DNA of 64,000 bases from Silurus meridionalis (lineage: Eukaryota; Chordata; Actinopteri; Siluriformes; Siluridae), in contig NC_060887.1 in the NCBI RefSeq assembly GCF_014805685.1, positions 31,849,463-31,913,462 of the forward strand, written 5' to 3'. This document shows positions 23,755 to 35,584 of this stretch, in pieces. The translations under genes were made by a program, and so were the position numbers. The notes under the pieces are model-generated. The model did no database searches. It had not been told where the DNA came from and was given only the letters and a program-made list of their open reading frames with translations. Position 1 is the stretch's first letter. Each line of letters opens with the position of its first letter.

Positions 23755-24450
23755 TGTTCCCGTTTTGCTGTTATTATAACCTCCACTCTTCTGGGAAGAT
23801 ATTCCAAATCAAGAAGCTTTTATTGTCATTTAAACCATATATAGCTGACGCAGTACACAGTGAAATGAGACAACGTTCCTCCTGAACCCTGTTGCTACAT
23901 TAAACATCATAAAGCTACATAACAGAACACAGAGCTAAGGACTTGTGAGTGTCTTCGCCACATAAAGTGCATCGTGTGCAACCTGGTGCAAACAGTGCAA
24001 GACAGACAGTGCAAAGACAAAACAAGTGTAGGACAAAAACACAAAACACAAACACAGTGCGGTGTGTAAAAGAGAACCAAGTACAATAGTGCACCTTGTA
24101 ATTAAACTTGATGTAAACAAAGGGAAATTCCACTTGATTTCCTATTCCTATTACACTAGGTGTGTTAGTACTGTTGTACTAATAAGTCAGGTACTGATTT
24201 AGGGTGAGGAGGCATGGGGTGTGGGGTTAAGGTCAAGGGTTGAGGTCAATATGGCAGGCCACTCAAGATTTTCAACTCCAAGCCATGTATACCAAATCTT
24301 TATAGAGCTCGCTTAGGTGAAGGGACATTTTAATGATACCACATTCAGAAACCTTCTATTCAACTGTGTGCCTCCAACTTTGTGGTAATAGTTTGGGGAA
24401 GATCCACATATGGCTGGAACATTCAGGTGTGCTAATACTTTTGTCTATAC
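23755..24450 (-). mobile_element. Tc1-derived relic, split by a LINE insertion
   Basis: The left part (23755-23806, 'cctccactcttctgggaaga') and right part (24127-24450, 'taagtcaggtactgatttag', 'caggccactcaaga', 'caactgtgtgcctccaactt', 'aatacttttgtctata') belong to one element. A Rex1-like segment at 23807-24126 interrupts it. On the minus strand the right part holds a scrambled DLNPIE-type region. Confidence 0.75.
23807..24126 (-). mobile_element. LINE 3' end (Rex1-like) with 6-bp target duplication
   Basis: 320 bp flanked by attcca at 23801-23806 and 24127-24132. On the minus strand it ends 'gacaataaaagcttcttga', a polyadenylation-signal terminus. It shares 'accatatatagctga' and 'gagacaacgttcctcctga' with 21398-21520. 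No coding sequence, as expected of a 5'-truncated copy. Confidence 0.7.
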
Positions 24451-26661
24451 AGATTTTATTTTTAGTATATTATACCTACTAATAAATCAGTATTTCAGAT
24501 TATTACTAAATAATATTCTTTACAAGGAATAATAATATGGAAGCAGTTGATTAGTACAAAAGTTGTACTGAGTGTTGTACAGTTAAACTCCACTTTTTAA
24601 ATATTTTCTTCCTTTGGACAGCAAATGAATTAGTGATAAAACTAGTGTCTGGTTCATGTCTGTGACTTATTACCTTTTAGTATATTCTACACTCTAAGAA
24701 GCATGCACAAGGTCATAGCAGCTCAGATATGGATTTTAATCAGCTTAGCGCTTCCAGCAAGTCTCTGATGGCAGAGCACTGAGATACGACACTGAGTGAG
24801 GAGCACAATCAGTCCAGGGGTGCTCAGAGGCAATTACAGTAATCCACACAAATCATGTGCACATCAGAACACACCCCTATTGGCCTGCCACAATCTGTAG
24901 CTGTTTGTATTAGCTTCTTTGGCTTATAAAGAACACATTTTGGAATACAATTGTGGTCATATTACATTTACATGTTTGGCCGCATGTTAGAGTGTTACTT
25001 TGCTGCCTGGGCGTTTCAATAAATCATACTCTGTTTAAATAGGAGAGTCATTGGCTTTGTCAGCTGTCTGAAAGCCGGGTTAGACAGTCTGATTCGTGTT
25101 ACACACACCACTGTTTTCTGCTGCCTAACAATGGAAAATAGGTGGCGATTGGAGGGGTGTTATATTGTGGCCTAACAAGGGCTGGAGATGGCATTGAGCG
25201 ATCAGACTGCATTCATTCATCAGGCACTGGGAAGTGCTTAATGTGTTTAGCACACCTCCCTACCACACGGCACCACACACATTGTCTTGGATTAAAACTG
25301 ATTGTAATACCAGAGAGAAGAAATGCATAAATCACATGTTCTTTAAATGTTCAGCTTTATGTTTTGTTTTTACTTTTTTTGGAAAAAGGGCAAACGGTTT
25401 AAAAATGTGCCATGTTTTTTCTCTGCTTTCGACTGGTTTAAATGTTGTCAGAATTTAATCCGCTGCACCTCTATGCACGCAAAGAATGAAAAACATCTCT
25501 TTGAAAAGCTGTGCATAGCGGTAGCAAAGTAAAATCCCTGTGATTAGCGCAGTATCCATTACAGACTCCTTCTTGAAAGAGTAGCTTAGGGTGGAGTCTT
25601 TGTTGTGATGACGGAGGATCACCCAAAATCTCAAAGCTAAGCATTTTGCGGTCTAAGAGTGAAAAGGACAGCGTATGAAAATGTGTAATGGATGTCGTTT
25701 TCACCCTGACACATTTGATGGAAACCACAGGCACATATCCTTAAGACGTGCTGGTAATTAGAAGAACCCCTCTAATCAGCCTGCAAGCCTCCGTCGGACA
25801 TAATGACAGCTTGGAGCTATAGGACACATCCTGAGCTTTTCAAGGCATACTATTGTGTTTACTTGAGTTCAAAAATAGACATCTGCTTCTGCAAGCGAAG
25901 ATAAATCTCAAGTATGGCTGTGAAATAGCTAATGAAATGCAAAACCATGGACTTTTTCAAAATAAAGGCTGCTGTACTGACTTTGTATATGTAGAAATCG
26001 GCAGCGATTCTTTAACATGTTCCACATGACTAACATCTGCTGTGCTCTGGGTGCTCACAGGCCCAGCATTGAGCCGTAACAGGTCAACACCTCCACCTCT
26101 ACCTACAGCACTCATTCCTTCATCGAAGCACCTCTGGAAATCCTCACACCCTAAAGGATTTGTTTGATTTTAATTTTTGCTGCTAATCTATCATCGGCTC
26201 CAAGCAAACCCACCTGCCTGCAGGATGCACTTTCTGCCAGACTCACGTACCGCAGAGCATGAACTCAGCAATAGTGTGAGAGTATGTTTCTGTTGGACGA
26301 ATGGAAAACAAACACTTAGCCTGAAAGCATGTGTGCCAGAGCCGGGCAGCACAAAACCCATATGATCTACTGAAACCATTGAATCATCATCTGTAAATGT
26401 TAGAAAGTGTTTGAGCAGAGTGTTTTTTTTATACAAATTAAATGTCAAGTTATTAAATCAACAAATACAAATTGCATACTGACCTTAAAAAATACATCAG
26501 AACTTGCATGGACAAAGTTATTCATATTCAGAGTCAACAAATACCAGTGTCCGGGGTTTTTTGAGCAGCTCTGTTCAATCTGTTGAAATTACTTGCATGA
26601 AATTCATGCTTCCAATGTTGTCAGGTTTATTTATATATATTTATACTGTATATATTTATAG
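24451..26661. other. Gene-free stretch
   Basis: No recognised gene or repeat. The region 25050-25800 is relatively balanced in base composition and repeat-free. The overlapping short frames there show no domain. Confidence 0.45.
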
Positions 26662-27305
26662 CAGTGGTGGGCCGTGCATTTGGTACCTGGGCCTTCAGTG
26701 AGGACTTACCCAACTTAATCCGCCTCTTAATACCACCACTTTCACTTTGCAATTATAGAAACCATCAATACAATACAAAAACGCAATAGAACAACGCGTG
26801 GCATTACAGAGAGAGAGGGATTTCACATTTAGAGGGTGAATACCATTTTACTAAAGCAAGAAACCCTGTTAAGACTCCAAACCTCTACACTACAACCGCA
26901 ACTGTGCACCTACATCATCTGGAGCAGTTCAAAATCACTATTTGTCCAATAACAAGACAAAAACATTACAATGTAAATAAAATACAACCTACTCACCAGA
27001 GATTCAGACTCATAATTTGCACTGCACCTCAGAGGCTGTAATCCAGTGGTACCGCTCGTATTCACTGTTCTGGAAGTGGTGAACAAACCCTTTCCCAGGC
27101 TGAGACAAGCTAGCTAGCTTCTGGTTTTGGAAAATCTAACATCCACATACACGTACTGGAAGAAGTGCAGCCAAGAGAAACACTACAAAATGAAGAGAAT
27201 AAACTTTTGGGAATAAATTAATACAATTTCATGGAACAAATATTAGAATTTATGATTTAAATGTAGGTCAGTGCTTCAGATAGTGTTTAGGCCAGCAGAG
27301 AAGGC

Positions 27306-27307
<2 letters not shown>
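26662..27307 (-). mobile_element. hAT element, truncated copy
   Basis: Starts with the terminal repeat 'cagtggtgggccgtgcattt'. It follows the reverse of 59689-60660 through 'ggcattacagagagagaggg', 'caccagagattcagactca', 'taatccagtggtaccgctcg' and 'gtttaggccagcagagaagg'. The other terminus is missing where the TG array begins. No transposase frame remains. Confidence 0.8.

Positions 27308-27313
<6 letters not shown>

Positions 27314-27361
<48 letters not shown>
27314..27361. repeat. (TG)n microsatellite
   Basis: About 23 TG units directly at the broken end of the hAT copy. Confidence 0.96.
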
Positions 27362-27362
<1 letters not shown>

Positions 27363-27370
27363 ACAGCTGA

Positions 27371-27626
27371 CTATAACTCTTGATTTTTACAAAGCAAACT
27401 TGAAAAGTGCTAATTTAAGTGTTTCAGGAAGAGGTAAGTCTTCAACCATCGCTTGAAGATAGCCATGACTCCGCTGTTTGAACATCTAGGGGACATTCAT
27501 TCCACCACCTCAGTGCCAGAACAGAGAAGAGCCTTGAAGTATACTTACCTCTCATTCTGAGAGAAGGTGGTACCAGTCGAGCAGTGCTGGAGGATCTCAG
27601 ACAGCGTGGTGCAGTGTGAGGTGTCT
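27371..27626 (-). mobile_element. L2-like LINE 3' fragment, antisense
   Basis: 'gtgctaatttaagtgtttca', 'gacattcattccaccacctc' and 'accagtcgagcagtgctgga' match the L2 insertion at 36619-37387 closely. The tail proper is absent, and the coding part is broken by small changes. Confidence 0.75.
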
Positions 27627-28955
27627 CGTTGGTCTTCAGTGCATATTTTTAGCTACATATATATTTTCTGTAGACTTGTATATAAGACCTGCTGCTGTAT
27701 CATCAAGACTATCATGATGCTCATAATAAACATATTTTCACCAGATTTAATACTGTTTGACTTTATTATATACAATTGTGAAGGACTGATTGTGATGACG
27801 CACTGGTGTAAGGATGAGCTTCTTTTTAAATTCGCCTCTGATGTTTTTTGGTTTTTTTGTCTCTGAGTCTTTCCATTGTCACCTCTAGCTTGCTCATTAA
27901 AGATCTAAATCAAAACATTCAGATTTCTGTGAAGCTGGTTGTGACCATTATTATTTTTAAATATGCTATACAAATCAAATCGAGACCCACTTCTGCTGTT
28001 TTTTGGTCCTCATCAGGGACCCCATAGAGGTTCACACATGGCCTTTAAACATTAGCATATTAAAAAGTCATGGGGAGAACGTTTGGCAACCAGATGGTTA
28101 TATTAGACATAAATGATATGCAAACTAGGTCTGGAGGCTAGCCCTGCTCTTCTCTCTTTAATTACCAAAGGATTGAGAGGTGCCAGACTTTGCAGGTGGC
28201 AAGGTAGCTATCTCTCTTTCTTGACCAAAGACAAAGAGATTTTCAAGAATATTAATGTTATCTCTTTGTTTTCCTCTATCACAAATCCTCTGCGAAAGCT
28301 GCTATATAGCAGGGCCAGAGGTCAGTAAGGTTTATTTGACAATTGTATTTATTTAATTTTATTTATAATTGTATTTATACAATTATATACAATTATAATC
28401 AGACGTATTCTTTGATGTAATTAACCATGAATGATTAGTGAGGTTTAAAGCATTCAATTGTAAACACAATCCTTCACTGGTTAGATAATAACCATTAGGA
28501 AGAGGCAAGATTATTTCTTAGTATGTAGTTATAAACATTTATTCAATTTTTAAAGCAATTTAAATATATATTTTATTTATATTATATATTTATATGCACA
28601 AGCAAATACATCCATGATTGCATGCCACTTAGGACAATAGATTCCCTTTTGAGTTTAGTAAGTTACATTTATGGCATTAAAATAACTGTATTGTTGAGGT
28701 TCAAGGTCCTTGCTGCCCTATGAGACAATGTAATGAAGACATCTGTAATTATGATTGTGTTATTTGTTCAAAAATTTGTCTGTAAATAGTTTATTTGTTA
28801 TAAATTTAAATTTATTTATACATAATTGGAGATATGACCAATCGTTTGTGCTTTTGTGTGTGGTTTTTTTTTTTTAATTTCATTAAAAATATTATTAGCA
28901 ATAATTGAGTAAATTATTGCATTATTATTTTATACATTATTTAATTGTCTGGTTT
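27627..28955. other. Gene-free stretch
   Basis: Very AT-rich from 28300 onward. Nothing coding. Confidence 0.5.
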
Positions 28956-29050
28956 ACGATTCTGTTACATTATGTCTGTACTTCTTCTGCACTAAAAGCT
29001 CCTGACACCAAGTTGAATTATTTGTGTCTATTTCTGATTCTGATTCTGAA
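28956..29050 (+). mobile_element. Non-LTR 3' tail (Rex1-like)
   Basis: Ends in tctgattctgattctga after 'cttctgcactaaaagctcct', the short direct-repeat tail seen in fish Rex1-like elements. Only the tail remains. Confidence 0.4.
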
Positions 29051-29964
29051 AAAAGAATTCTAGAAATATTAACATATTTTAGAATTTGATAGCGTGCAGA
29101 CTCTACAAGTTTGTGTAAAACCAGATAATCCATATAAGATCATATCAAACAGCTTGTCGTAACTACAAGCTTCGGTGGAAGGGACAGAAAATCTGATTAC
29201 TGGTACAAATGAAAAGACTATTTGGTCAATATTGCACAATTACATTCATTTTAAAAGTGATCCAGAACTTGTGCAGCATTCTGAATCTTATGATAAAAGT
29301 TTCATTTCCTGTTCACTTTTTAATATTGTACACAATAATATACGATATATACAGTATGATATACTTGTAGATTATTATTTGCATCAAGTAAAACTGCAGT
29401 TTAATACTTTTACATGTTAAAGCTAAAAAAAGTCACAGATATTAAAATGTTATTGCAGAGTCATATTGTAAAGTTGTTTTAATTATCATTCGTTAGAAGC
29501 TAACAAACACTACATAGGTCATTTGTGTCCATTATTTTAAAGTCAATATCCTTTAATGGCTTACTGATAAATATTTATATATTATTATATAGAGTGTATT
29601 AGTAAACACCATATTGTAGTGTTAAAACTGTCTAACAGTCAGGAATCTACACGTATAAAATGTTGGAACCTGTAATCTATAGGTATAACATAATTACTTT
29701 ATGATCATTGATTTGGATAACAAGGGTGTTTAATGAATTTTTACTAAACAGACCCCCAATTATAAAGCAATACAAATGTAAAATGTAGGCTTTATTGAAC
29801 AAAGCTCAATATTTTAATTAACACCTAATATGTGTTCCTTAAAATAAAGTGTTGCGAATCATGAGATGATTGTGAGGAATTTTTTTCTTGAGATTAATAC
29901 ATTTGTCCTGTATTTAAGGAACCTAATTCTGCACCTGGATTTCTGCAAAGCTGCTCAGTGACAA
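29051..29964. other. Gene-free stretch
   Basis: AT-rich, no gene, no defined repeat. Confidence 0.5.
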
Positions 29965-30466
29965 GGTCTATTGTTATAAGTGTTAGATCATCGGGGAATG
30001 ATCATTGGAGAAAAGATCACCGAGGTCTATCTACACATCATTGACACCTCGTTCAACAGCCACTGCATCTGCAGAAATCTACCAGCATTGCAAATGACCC
30101 TTCTCACCCCATCATGGACTTTTCACCCTCCTGCCATCTGGCAGAAGAGCCAGGAGCATCTGAGCCATCATTACCAGACTGTGCAGCAGTTTCATCCCTG
30201 AGGCAATTAGATTACCCAACACCCTGCCTCCTCTCGATGCTCACCTGGGTTAGTCAAACATCTAACCTGTGGGACCTAAATACTGCTGCATGCCTGCCTT
30301 TGCAGTCACTTTCTTATGGAAGTTGTTTTTGAGCCAATATTGCTGCTAGACATATTTTGCTGATACAACATAAATATTTTACTCTATGTTCTGTGCTTTT
30401 ATACTTCTCTCACACTGCTGTGTATTGCACTCTATGTATACTTGAGTACTATTCTTTGAGGATCCA
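29965..30466 (+). mobile_element. Rex1-like LINE 3' end
   Basis: Contains the C-terminal RT coding remnant (30110-30235) and a downstream AT-rich 3' region including 'gtgtattgcactctatgtat'. The next element begins at about 30467. Confidence 0.6.
30110..30235 (+). pseudogene. Rex1/CR1-type RT C-terminal remnant
   Basis: One frame reads FTLLPSGRRARSI, a stop, AIITRLCSSFIPEAIRL, then PNTLPPL. Fish Rex1 and related LINEs end their ORF2 with a LLPSGRR...TR...NSF.P.AIRLLN motif. The stop (tga for arginine) and the lack of upstream RT make this a dead fragment. Confidence 0.6.
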
Positions 30467-30862
30467 ATTCCATATTTAGCCTCCATTTGCTGTTCCACTC
30501 TTCTGAGAAAATGTTCCACTACATTTTAGAATGCACTTGTGAACAAATGCATAAGTAAATCAGGTACTGATGTAGGCGAGGTGAGGAGGTCTGAGGTGCA
30601 GTCAGTGTTCCAATCCCAGAGGTGTTCAATTGTGTTGAGGTCAGATCTTAATAGCAGGCCACTCAAGATCTTTCATAGAAACCATATCTTCATGGAGCTG
30701 CATTCAGACAATTTTATGCTGGAACAGGTTTAACTGAAAGGGAACATTTAATGCTAACACACCCAAAGACATCCTATACAATTGTGTGCCTCCAACTTTG
30801 TTGTGATTGTTTGGAGAAGAACCACATAGTCAGGTGCCCCAATACTTTTATCCATATAGTGC
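30467..30862 (-). mobile_element. Tc1-derived relic
   Basis: 'ctgttccactcttctgagaa', 'gtaaatcaggtactgatgta', 'gaggtgcagtcagtgttcca', 'caattgtgtgcctccaactt' and 'caatacttttatccatatag' in family order. The far-left terminus is missing. Confidence 0.7.
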
Positions 30863-31404
30863 ATGTAGATAAATGATTTAAAAACTCACTATACAATATC
30901 AACTACAGTGGTGGACAGTAGCAAAGTAAATGTAATTTGTTACTGTACTTAAGTACTTAACTACTACTCAAGTATCTACTACTCAAGTATCTCTGTTATC
31001 TCTGTTTAACTTCACTACATCAAATATCTTGCTTTTTACTCAACTTCATTACAGTTTTACCTTTTTTATTGTATTATTAGTGAATAAAAACTTTACTGTT
31101 TAATCACACAGCAAGCAACCAATCAGGGTCAAGTGCACGCTCTGTTTTGTACTTGTGTTGATTAGATCATGTCATGGTCAATGAAGCTGGTCGGGACTCT
31201 GAGTCTGCACCCGCCACCCGGAGAAGTTCCCTCACTCATACAATCAGAAAGAAGAGCCGGGGGTCGGGTGACGTCATGTCAGTAAGGAAAACTGAATCCA
31301 AATTAAAATTATGGATGACAAAAAAAGGTCTAAACCCACAGGAGCCCAAAAGATAAAAGAAGTAGGGGGAACCCACAGCTCTATCAGTCATCTCGTTATG
31401 AGTA

Positions 31405-32959
31405 CAGGGAGTGCAGAATTATTAGGCAAGTTGTATTTTTGAGGATTAATTTTATTTGAGGATTTAATTTGAACAACAACCATGTTCTCAATGAACACAA
31501 AAAACTCATTAATATCAAAGCTGAATATTTTTGGAAGTAGTTTTTAGTTTTAGCTATTTTAGGGGGATATCTGTGTGTGCAGGTGACTATTACTGTGCAT
31601 AATTATTAGGCAACTTAACAAAAACAAATTCATACCCATTTCAATTATTTATTTTACCAGTGAAACCAATATAACATCTCAACATTCACAAATATACATT
31701 TCTGACATTCAAAACCAAACAAAACAAATCAGTGACCAATATAGCCACCTTTCTTTGCAAGGACACTCAAAAGCCTGCCATCCATGGATTCTGTCAGTGT
31801 TTTGATCTGTTCACCATCAACATTGCGTGCAGCAGCAACCACAGCCTCCCAGACACTGTTCAGAGAGGTGTACTGTTTTCCTCCTTGTAAATCGCACATT
31901 TGATGATGGACCACAGGTTCTCAATGGGGTTCAGATCAGGTGAACAAGGAGGCCATATCATTAGATTTTCTTCTTTTATACCCTTTCTTGCCAGCCACGC
32001 TGTGGAGTACTTGGACGTGTGTGATGGAGCATTGTCCTGCATGAAAATCATGTTTTTCTTGAAGGATGCAGACTTCTTCCTGTACCACTGCTTGAAGAAG
32101 GTGTCTTCCAGAAACTGGCAGTAGGACTGGGAGTTCAGCTTGACTCCATCCTCAACCCGAAAAGGCCCCACAAGCTCATCTTTGATGATACCAGCCCAAA
32201 CCAGTACTCCACCTCCACCTTGCTGGCGCCTGAGTCGGACTGGAGCTCTCTGCCCTTTACCAATCCAGCCACGGGCCCATCCATCTGGCCCATCAAGACT
32301 CACTCTCATTTCATCAGTCCATAAAACCTTAGAAAATCAGTCTTGAGATATTTCTTGGCCCAGTCTTGACGTTTCAGCTTGTGTGTCTTGTTCAGTGGTG
32401 GTCGACTTTCTGCCTTTCTTACCTTGGCCATGTCTCTGAGTATTGCACACCTTGTGCTTTTGGGCACCCAGTGATGTTGCAGCTCTGAAATATGGCCAAA
32501 CTGGTGGCAAGTGGCATCTTGGCAGCTGCACGCTTGACTTTTCTCAGTTCACGGGCAGTTATTTTGCGCCTTGGTTTTTCCACACGCTTCTTGCGACCCT
32601 GTCGACTATTTTGAATGAAACGCTTGATTGTTCGATGATCACGCTTCAGAAGCTTGGCTATTTTAAGACTGCTGCATCCTCTGCAATATATCTCACTATT
32701 TTTGACTTTTCTGAGCCTGTCAAGTCCTTCTTTTGACCCATTTTGCCAAAGGAAAGGAAGTTGCCTAATAATTATGCACACCTGATATAGGGTGTTGATG
32801 TCATTAGACCACACCTCTTCTCATTACAGAGATGCACATCACCTAATATGCTTAATTGGTAGTAGGCTTTCCAGCCTATACAGCTTGGAGTAAGACAACA
32901 TGCATAACGAGGATGATGTGGTCAAAATACTCATTTGCCTAATAATTCTGCACTCCCTG
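31405..32959 (-). mobile_element. Tc1/mariner DD37E element (TRT-like)
   Basis: The element is 1555 bp with TA at 31403-31404 and 32960-32961. Termini are cagggagtgcagaattatta and its reverse. An inner repeat (gcataattattaggcaactt near 31597, reversed near 32758) gives long IR/DR-type ends of about 200 bp. The minus strand carries a broken transposase. It lies inside the hAT element and so is younger. Confidence 0.93.
31729..32741 (-). pseudogene. DD37E transposase, multiple frameshifts
   Basis: The ATG at 32739-32741 reads MGQKKDLTGSEKSKIVRYIA. A shift near 32655 leads to IAKLLKRDHRTIKRFIQNSR (helix-turn-helix region) and another near 32450 to MAKVRKAESRPPLNKTHKLK. A third near 32333 precedes SKVLWTDEMRVSLDGPDGW. 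The latter frame runs through WAGIIKDELVGPF, FMQDNAPSHTSKY and [16 protein letters not shown] final shift near 31890 leads to LTESMDGRLLSVLAKKGGY and a tga at 31729-31731. Catalytic D (WTDE), D (QDNAPSH) and E (NPIEN) are all present, with 37 residues between the last two, unlike the 34 of the 7471-9081 element. That spacing marks the DD37E lineage known as TRT. The span is about 337 codons. Confidence 0.9.
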
Positions 32960-33404
32960 TATAGTGTAGGCTAATGCATTTAATGAAATGGGCTAATAAC
33001 TGTATATCACTATGTTATGCAGTGTTGCCTGCTGTGCTTTTACACGTAGAGCAACAATATTTATTTTAGCTGCGTAACATTATAATTTATAGTATGTAGT
33101 TTATCATAATGTGTGTAGCAACAAAACAATCGTCATTAATAGTCCAGTTGGATTGTAGTTAAACAGCACTTATTGATTTGGTTCCCTTTAATTAAGGTGA
33201 TGTCATAAAGGTGATCGTACTGCAAAGGTTCTTAACTGAGGTCAGTAAGGGGGGGTCTCCAGTGCAGCTTAAAAGGATAATTTAAATGACATTTATTATA
33301 AGGATATAGATGTTGTATGTATCTTATGGCTACAATTAGCCAAGAAGCTTTAAGGCTCTTGGTTCTAAAAATGTATCAATTGTGCACAATGACATGTGTA
33401 TTTA

Positions 33405-34493
33405 AGTTTGGACAAATTTGTGGACTCTTTTAAGAATACGTCTTTTTCATCTGGTAGCTGAAGTTGAGAGGAGCTTTTTAAAGCTGAAACTAATTAATGG
33501 GGGAGACGTTGGGTCATGGCGTGGTTCACCGAGGGCCTAGAAACACCATTGCTGCTTGGTGGTATCTACTTAGCACGAGCATACAGTTCAGCATCAGTTT
33601 TAAGAGTAATAAATGATGGAAGTCGTTGTAAAGAAGGTTTTAGGTTAATGATAATTTGATAATTTGAATAGATATCAATCAGTGTTTAACTAAAACAAAT
33701 ATTATTCTATTCATAGATTGTTGTGCTAAGAGTAATATTAGAGCCTTTTCACAAAACTGAGTTGATTAAGCAAGAGGACAAAAAGACAAGAGAATAATAG
33801 GACATTATAGTCATAATAAATTTAAAGGCAAATACTTTTGTACTTTTACTCAAGTGAAAGTTTAAAGGGACACTTACTTTTACTGGAGTCATATTTTACC
33901 AACTGTATCTCTACTTTTACTCAAGTACATGTTTTGTGTACTTCATCCACCACTGATCAACTTTACAGATAAATATGACCTTCGGTTGGAAATAGTGTAA
34001 ATATATGGGAAAAAGACTATACAGTCTGTACTATATACTGCAAGTACACTGTAAGTGCTTGAACTCAGGTAAGATCACAAGGCTTTGTATTCAGAGCTCA
34101 GTCACAGTCAAAGTAATTTGTGCACATTTGTTCCAAATCCAATTATAGTGGCTAAAGGTGAGGAAAAAGTCACCCGGCGAACTCCTCTTTTCATTCTTCA
34201 TGGCACTTTGAACCATTGATTAAAAGCGATTCACTCAGGAGTATGCTGTGTTAATCACTTAGATGTATCTCAATAGCCCTCGGTACAAGAAAGGTCCTTT
34301 AAAGCTGCAGTTTGAAAAGCTTGATGGTCAAAGAAGCCATTTTGTGTCAGCAATTGGGGTGAAATACGACCCAGGAGAAAATGTGGTGAGGAGTGGGGTG
34401 GAAGAAAAAGATAAATGCCACACATCAAACAGCAAGAAACTCTCAGAAATGACAGATGACGAGGAGGGATGATAAAGAGAAAACGAAGTCTAG
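33405..34493. repeat. Tandem duplication, unit A (1089 bp)
   Basis: Offset 1089 to unit B. It includes the last 551 bp of the hAT element and 538 bp of its right flank. Comparing the printed lines base by base I find only two differences, both an extra A in unit B. Confidence 0.95.
33451..33501 (+). pseudogene. hAT transposase C-terminal (dimerisation) remnant
   Basis: Reads LVAEVERSFLKLKLING. hAT transposases carry a C-terminal dimerisation segment of the form VASAERSFSKLKLIK. The surrounding sequence is not open. A second, identical copy lies at 34540-34590 in the duplication. Confidence 0.6.
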
Positions 34494-35584
34494 AGTTTGG
34501 ACAAATTTGTGGACTCTTTTAAGAATACGTCTTTTTCATCTGGTAGCTGAAGTTGAGAGGAGCTTTTTAAAGCTGAAACTAATTAATGGGGGAGACGTTG
34601 GGTCATGGCGTGGTTCACCGAGGGCCTAGAAACACCATTGCTGCTTGGTGGTATCTACTTAGCACGAGCATACAGTTCAGCATCAGTTTTAAGAGTAATA
34701 AATGATGGAAGTCGTTGTAAAGAAGGTTTTAGGTTAATGATAATTTGATAATTTGAATAGATATCAATCAGTGTTTAACTAAAACAAATATTATTCTATT
34801 CATAGATTGTTGTGCTAAGAGTAATATTAGAGCCTTTTCACAAAACTGAGTTGATTAAGCAAGAGGACAAAAAGACAAGAGAATAATAGGACATTATAGT
34901 CATAATAAATTTAAAGGCAAATACTTTTGTACTTTTACTCAAGTGAAAGTTTAAAGGGACACTTACTTTTACTGGAGTCATATTTTACCAACTGTATCTC
35001 TACTTTTACTCAAGTACATGTTTTGTGTACTTCATCCACCACTGATCAACTTTACAGATAAATATGACCTTCGGTTGGAAATAGTGTAAATATATGGGAA
35101 AAAGACTATACAGTCTGTACTATATACTGCAAGTACACTGTAAGTGCTTGAACTCAGGTAAGATCACAAGGCTTTGTATTCAGAGCTCAGTCACAGTCAA
35201 AGTAATTTGTGCACATTTGTTCCAAATCCAATTATAGTGGCTAAAGGTGAGGAAAAAGTCACCCGGCGAACTCCTCTTTTCATTCTTCATGGCACTTTGA
35301 ACCATTGATTAAAAGCGATTCACTCAGGAGTATGCTGTGTTAATCACTTAGATGTATCTCAATAGCCCTCGGTACAAGAAAGGTCCTTTAAAGCTGCAGT
35401 TTGAAAAGCTTGATGGTCAAAGAAGCCATTTTGTGTCAGCAATTGGGGTGAAATACGACCCAGGAGAAAATGTGGTGAGGAGTGGGGTGGAAGAAAAAAG
35501 ATAAATGCCACACATCAAACAGCAAGAAACTCTCAGAAATGACAGATGACGAGGAGGGATGATAAAGAGAAAAACGAAGTCTAG
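34494..35584. repeat. Tandem duplication, unit B (1091 bp)
   Basis: Identical to unit A apart from one extra A in the gaagaaaaa run (near 35495) and one in the gagaaaa run (near 35572). The outer junctions share only agttt, a short microhomology. A 69-codon frame in unit A (34263-34472) is broken in B by the first extra A. Confidence 0.95.

Larger units (their letters stand above)
30906..33955. mobile_element. hAT element carrying a nested Tc1-related element
   Basis: Termini cagtggtggacagtagcaaa and, reversed, cagtggtggatgaagtacac. The 8-bp flanks are atcaacta (30898-30905) and atcaactt (33956-33963), seven of eight identical, as expected for hAT. Without the insertion at 31405-32959 it is about 1.49 kb. 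A C-terminal transposase remnant lies at 33451-33501. A 60-codon frame at 31174-31356 (MVNEAGRDSESAPATRR...) may be an exon remnant, but I see no BED or other motif. Its right 551 bp are included in the tandem duplication. Confidence 0.85.

Noticed and set aside
34263..34472. 69-codon frame (MYLNSPRYKKGPL...) in the duplicated unit
   Set aside because: The second copy breaks it with a single A, and nothing resembles a known protein.
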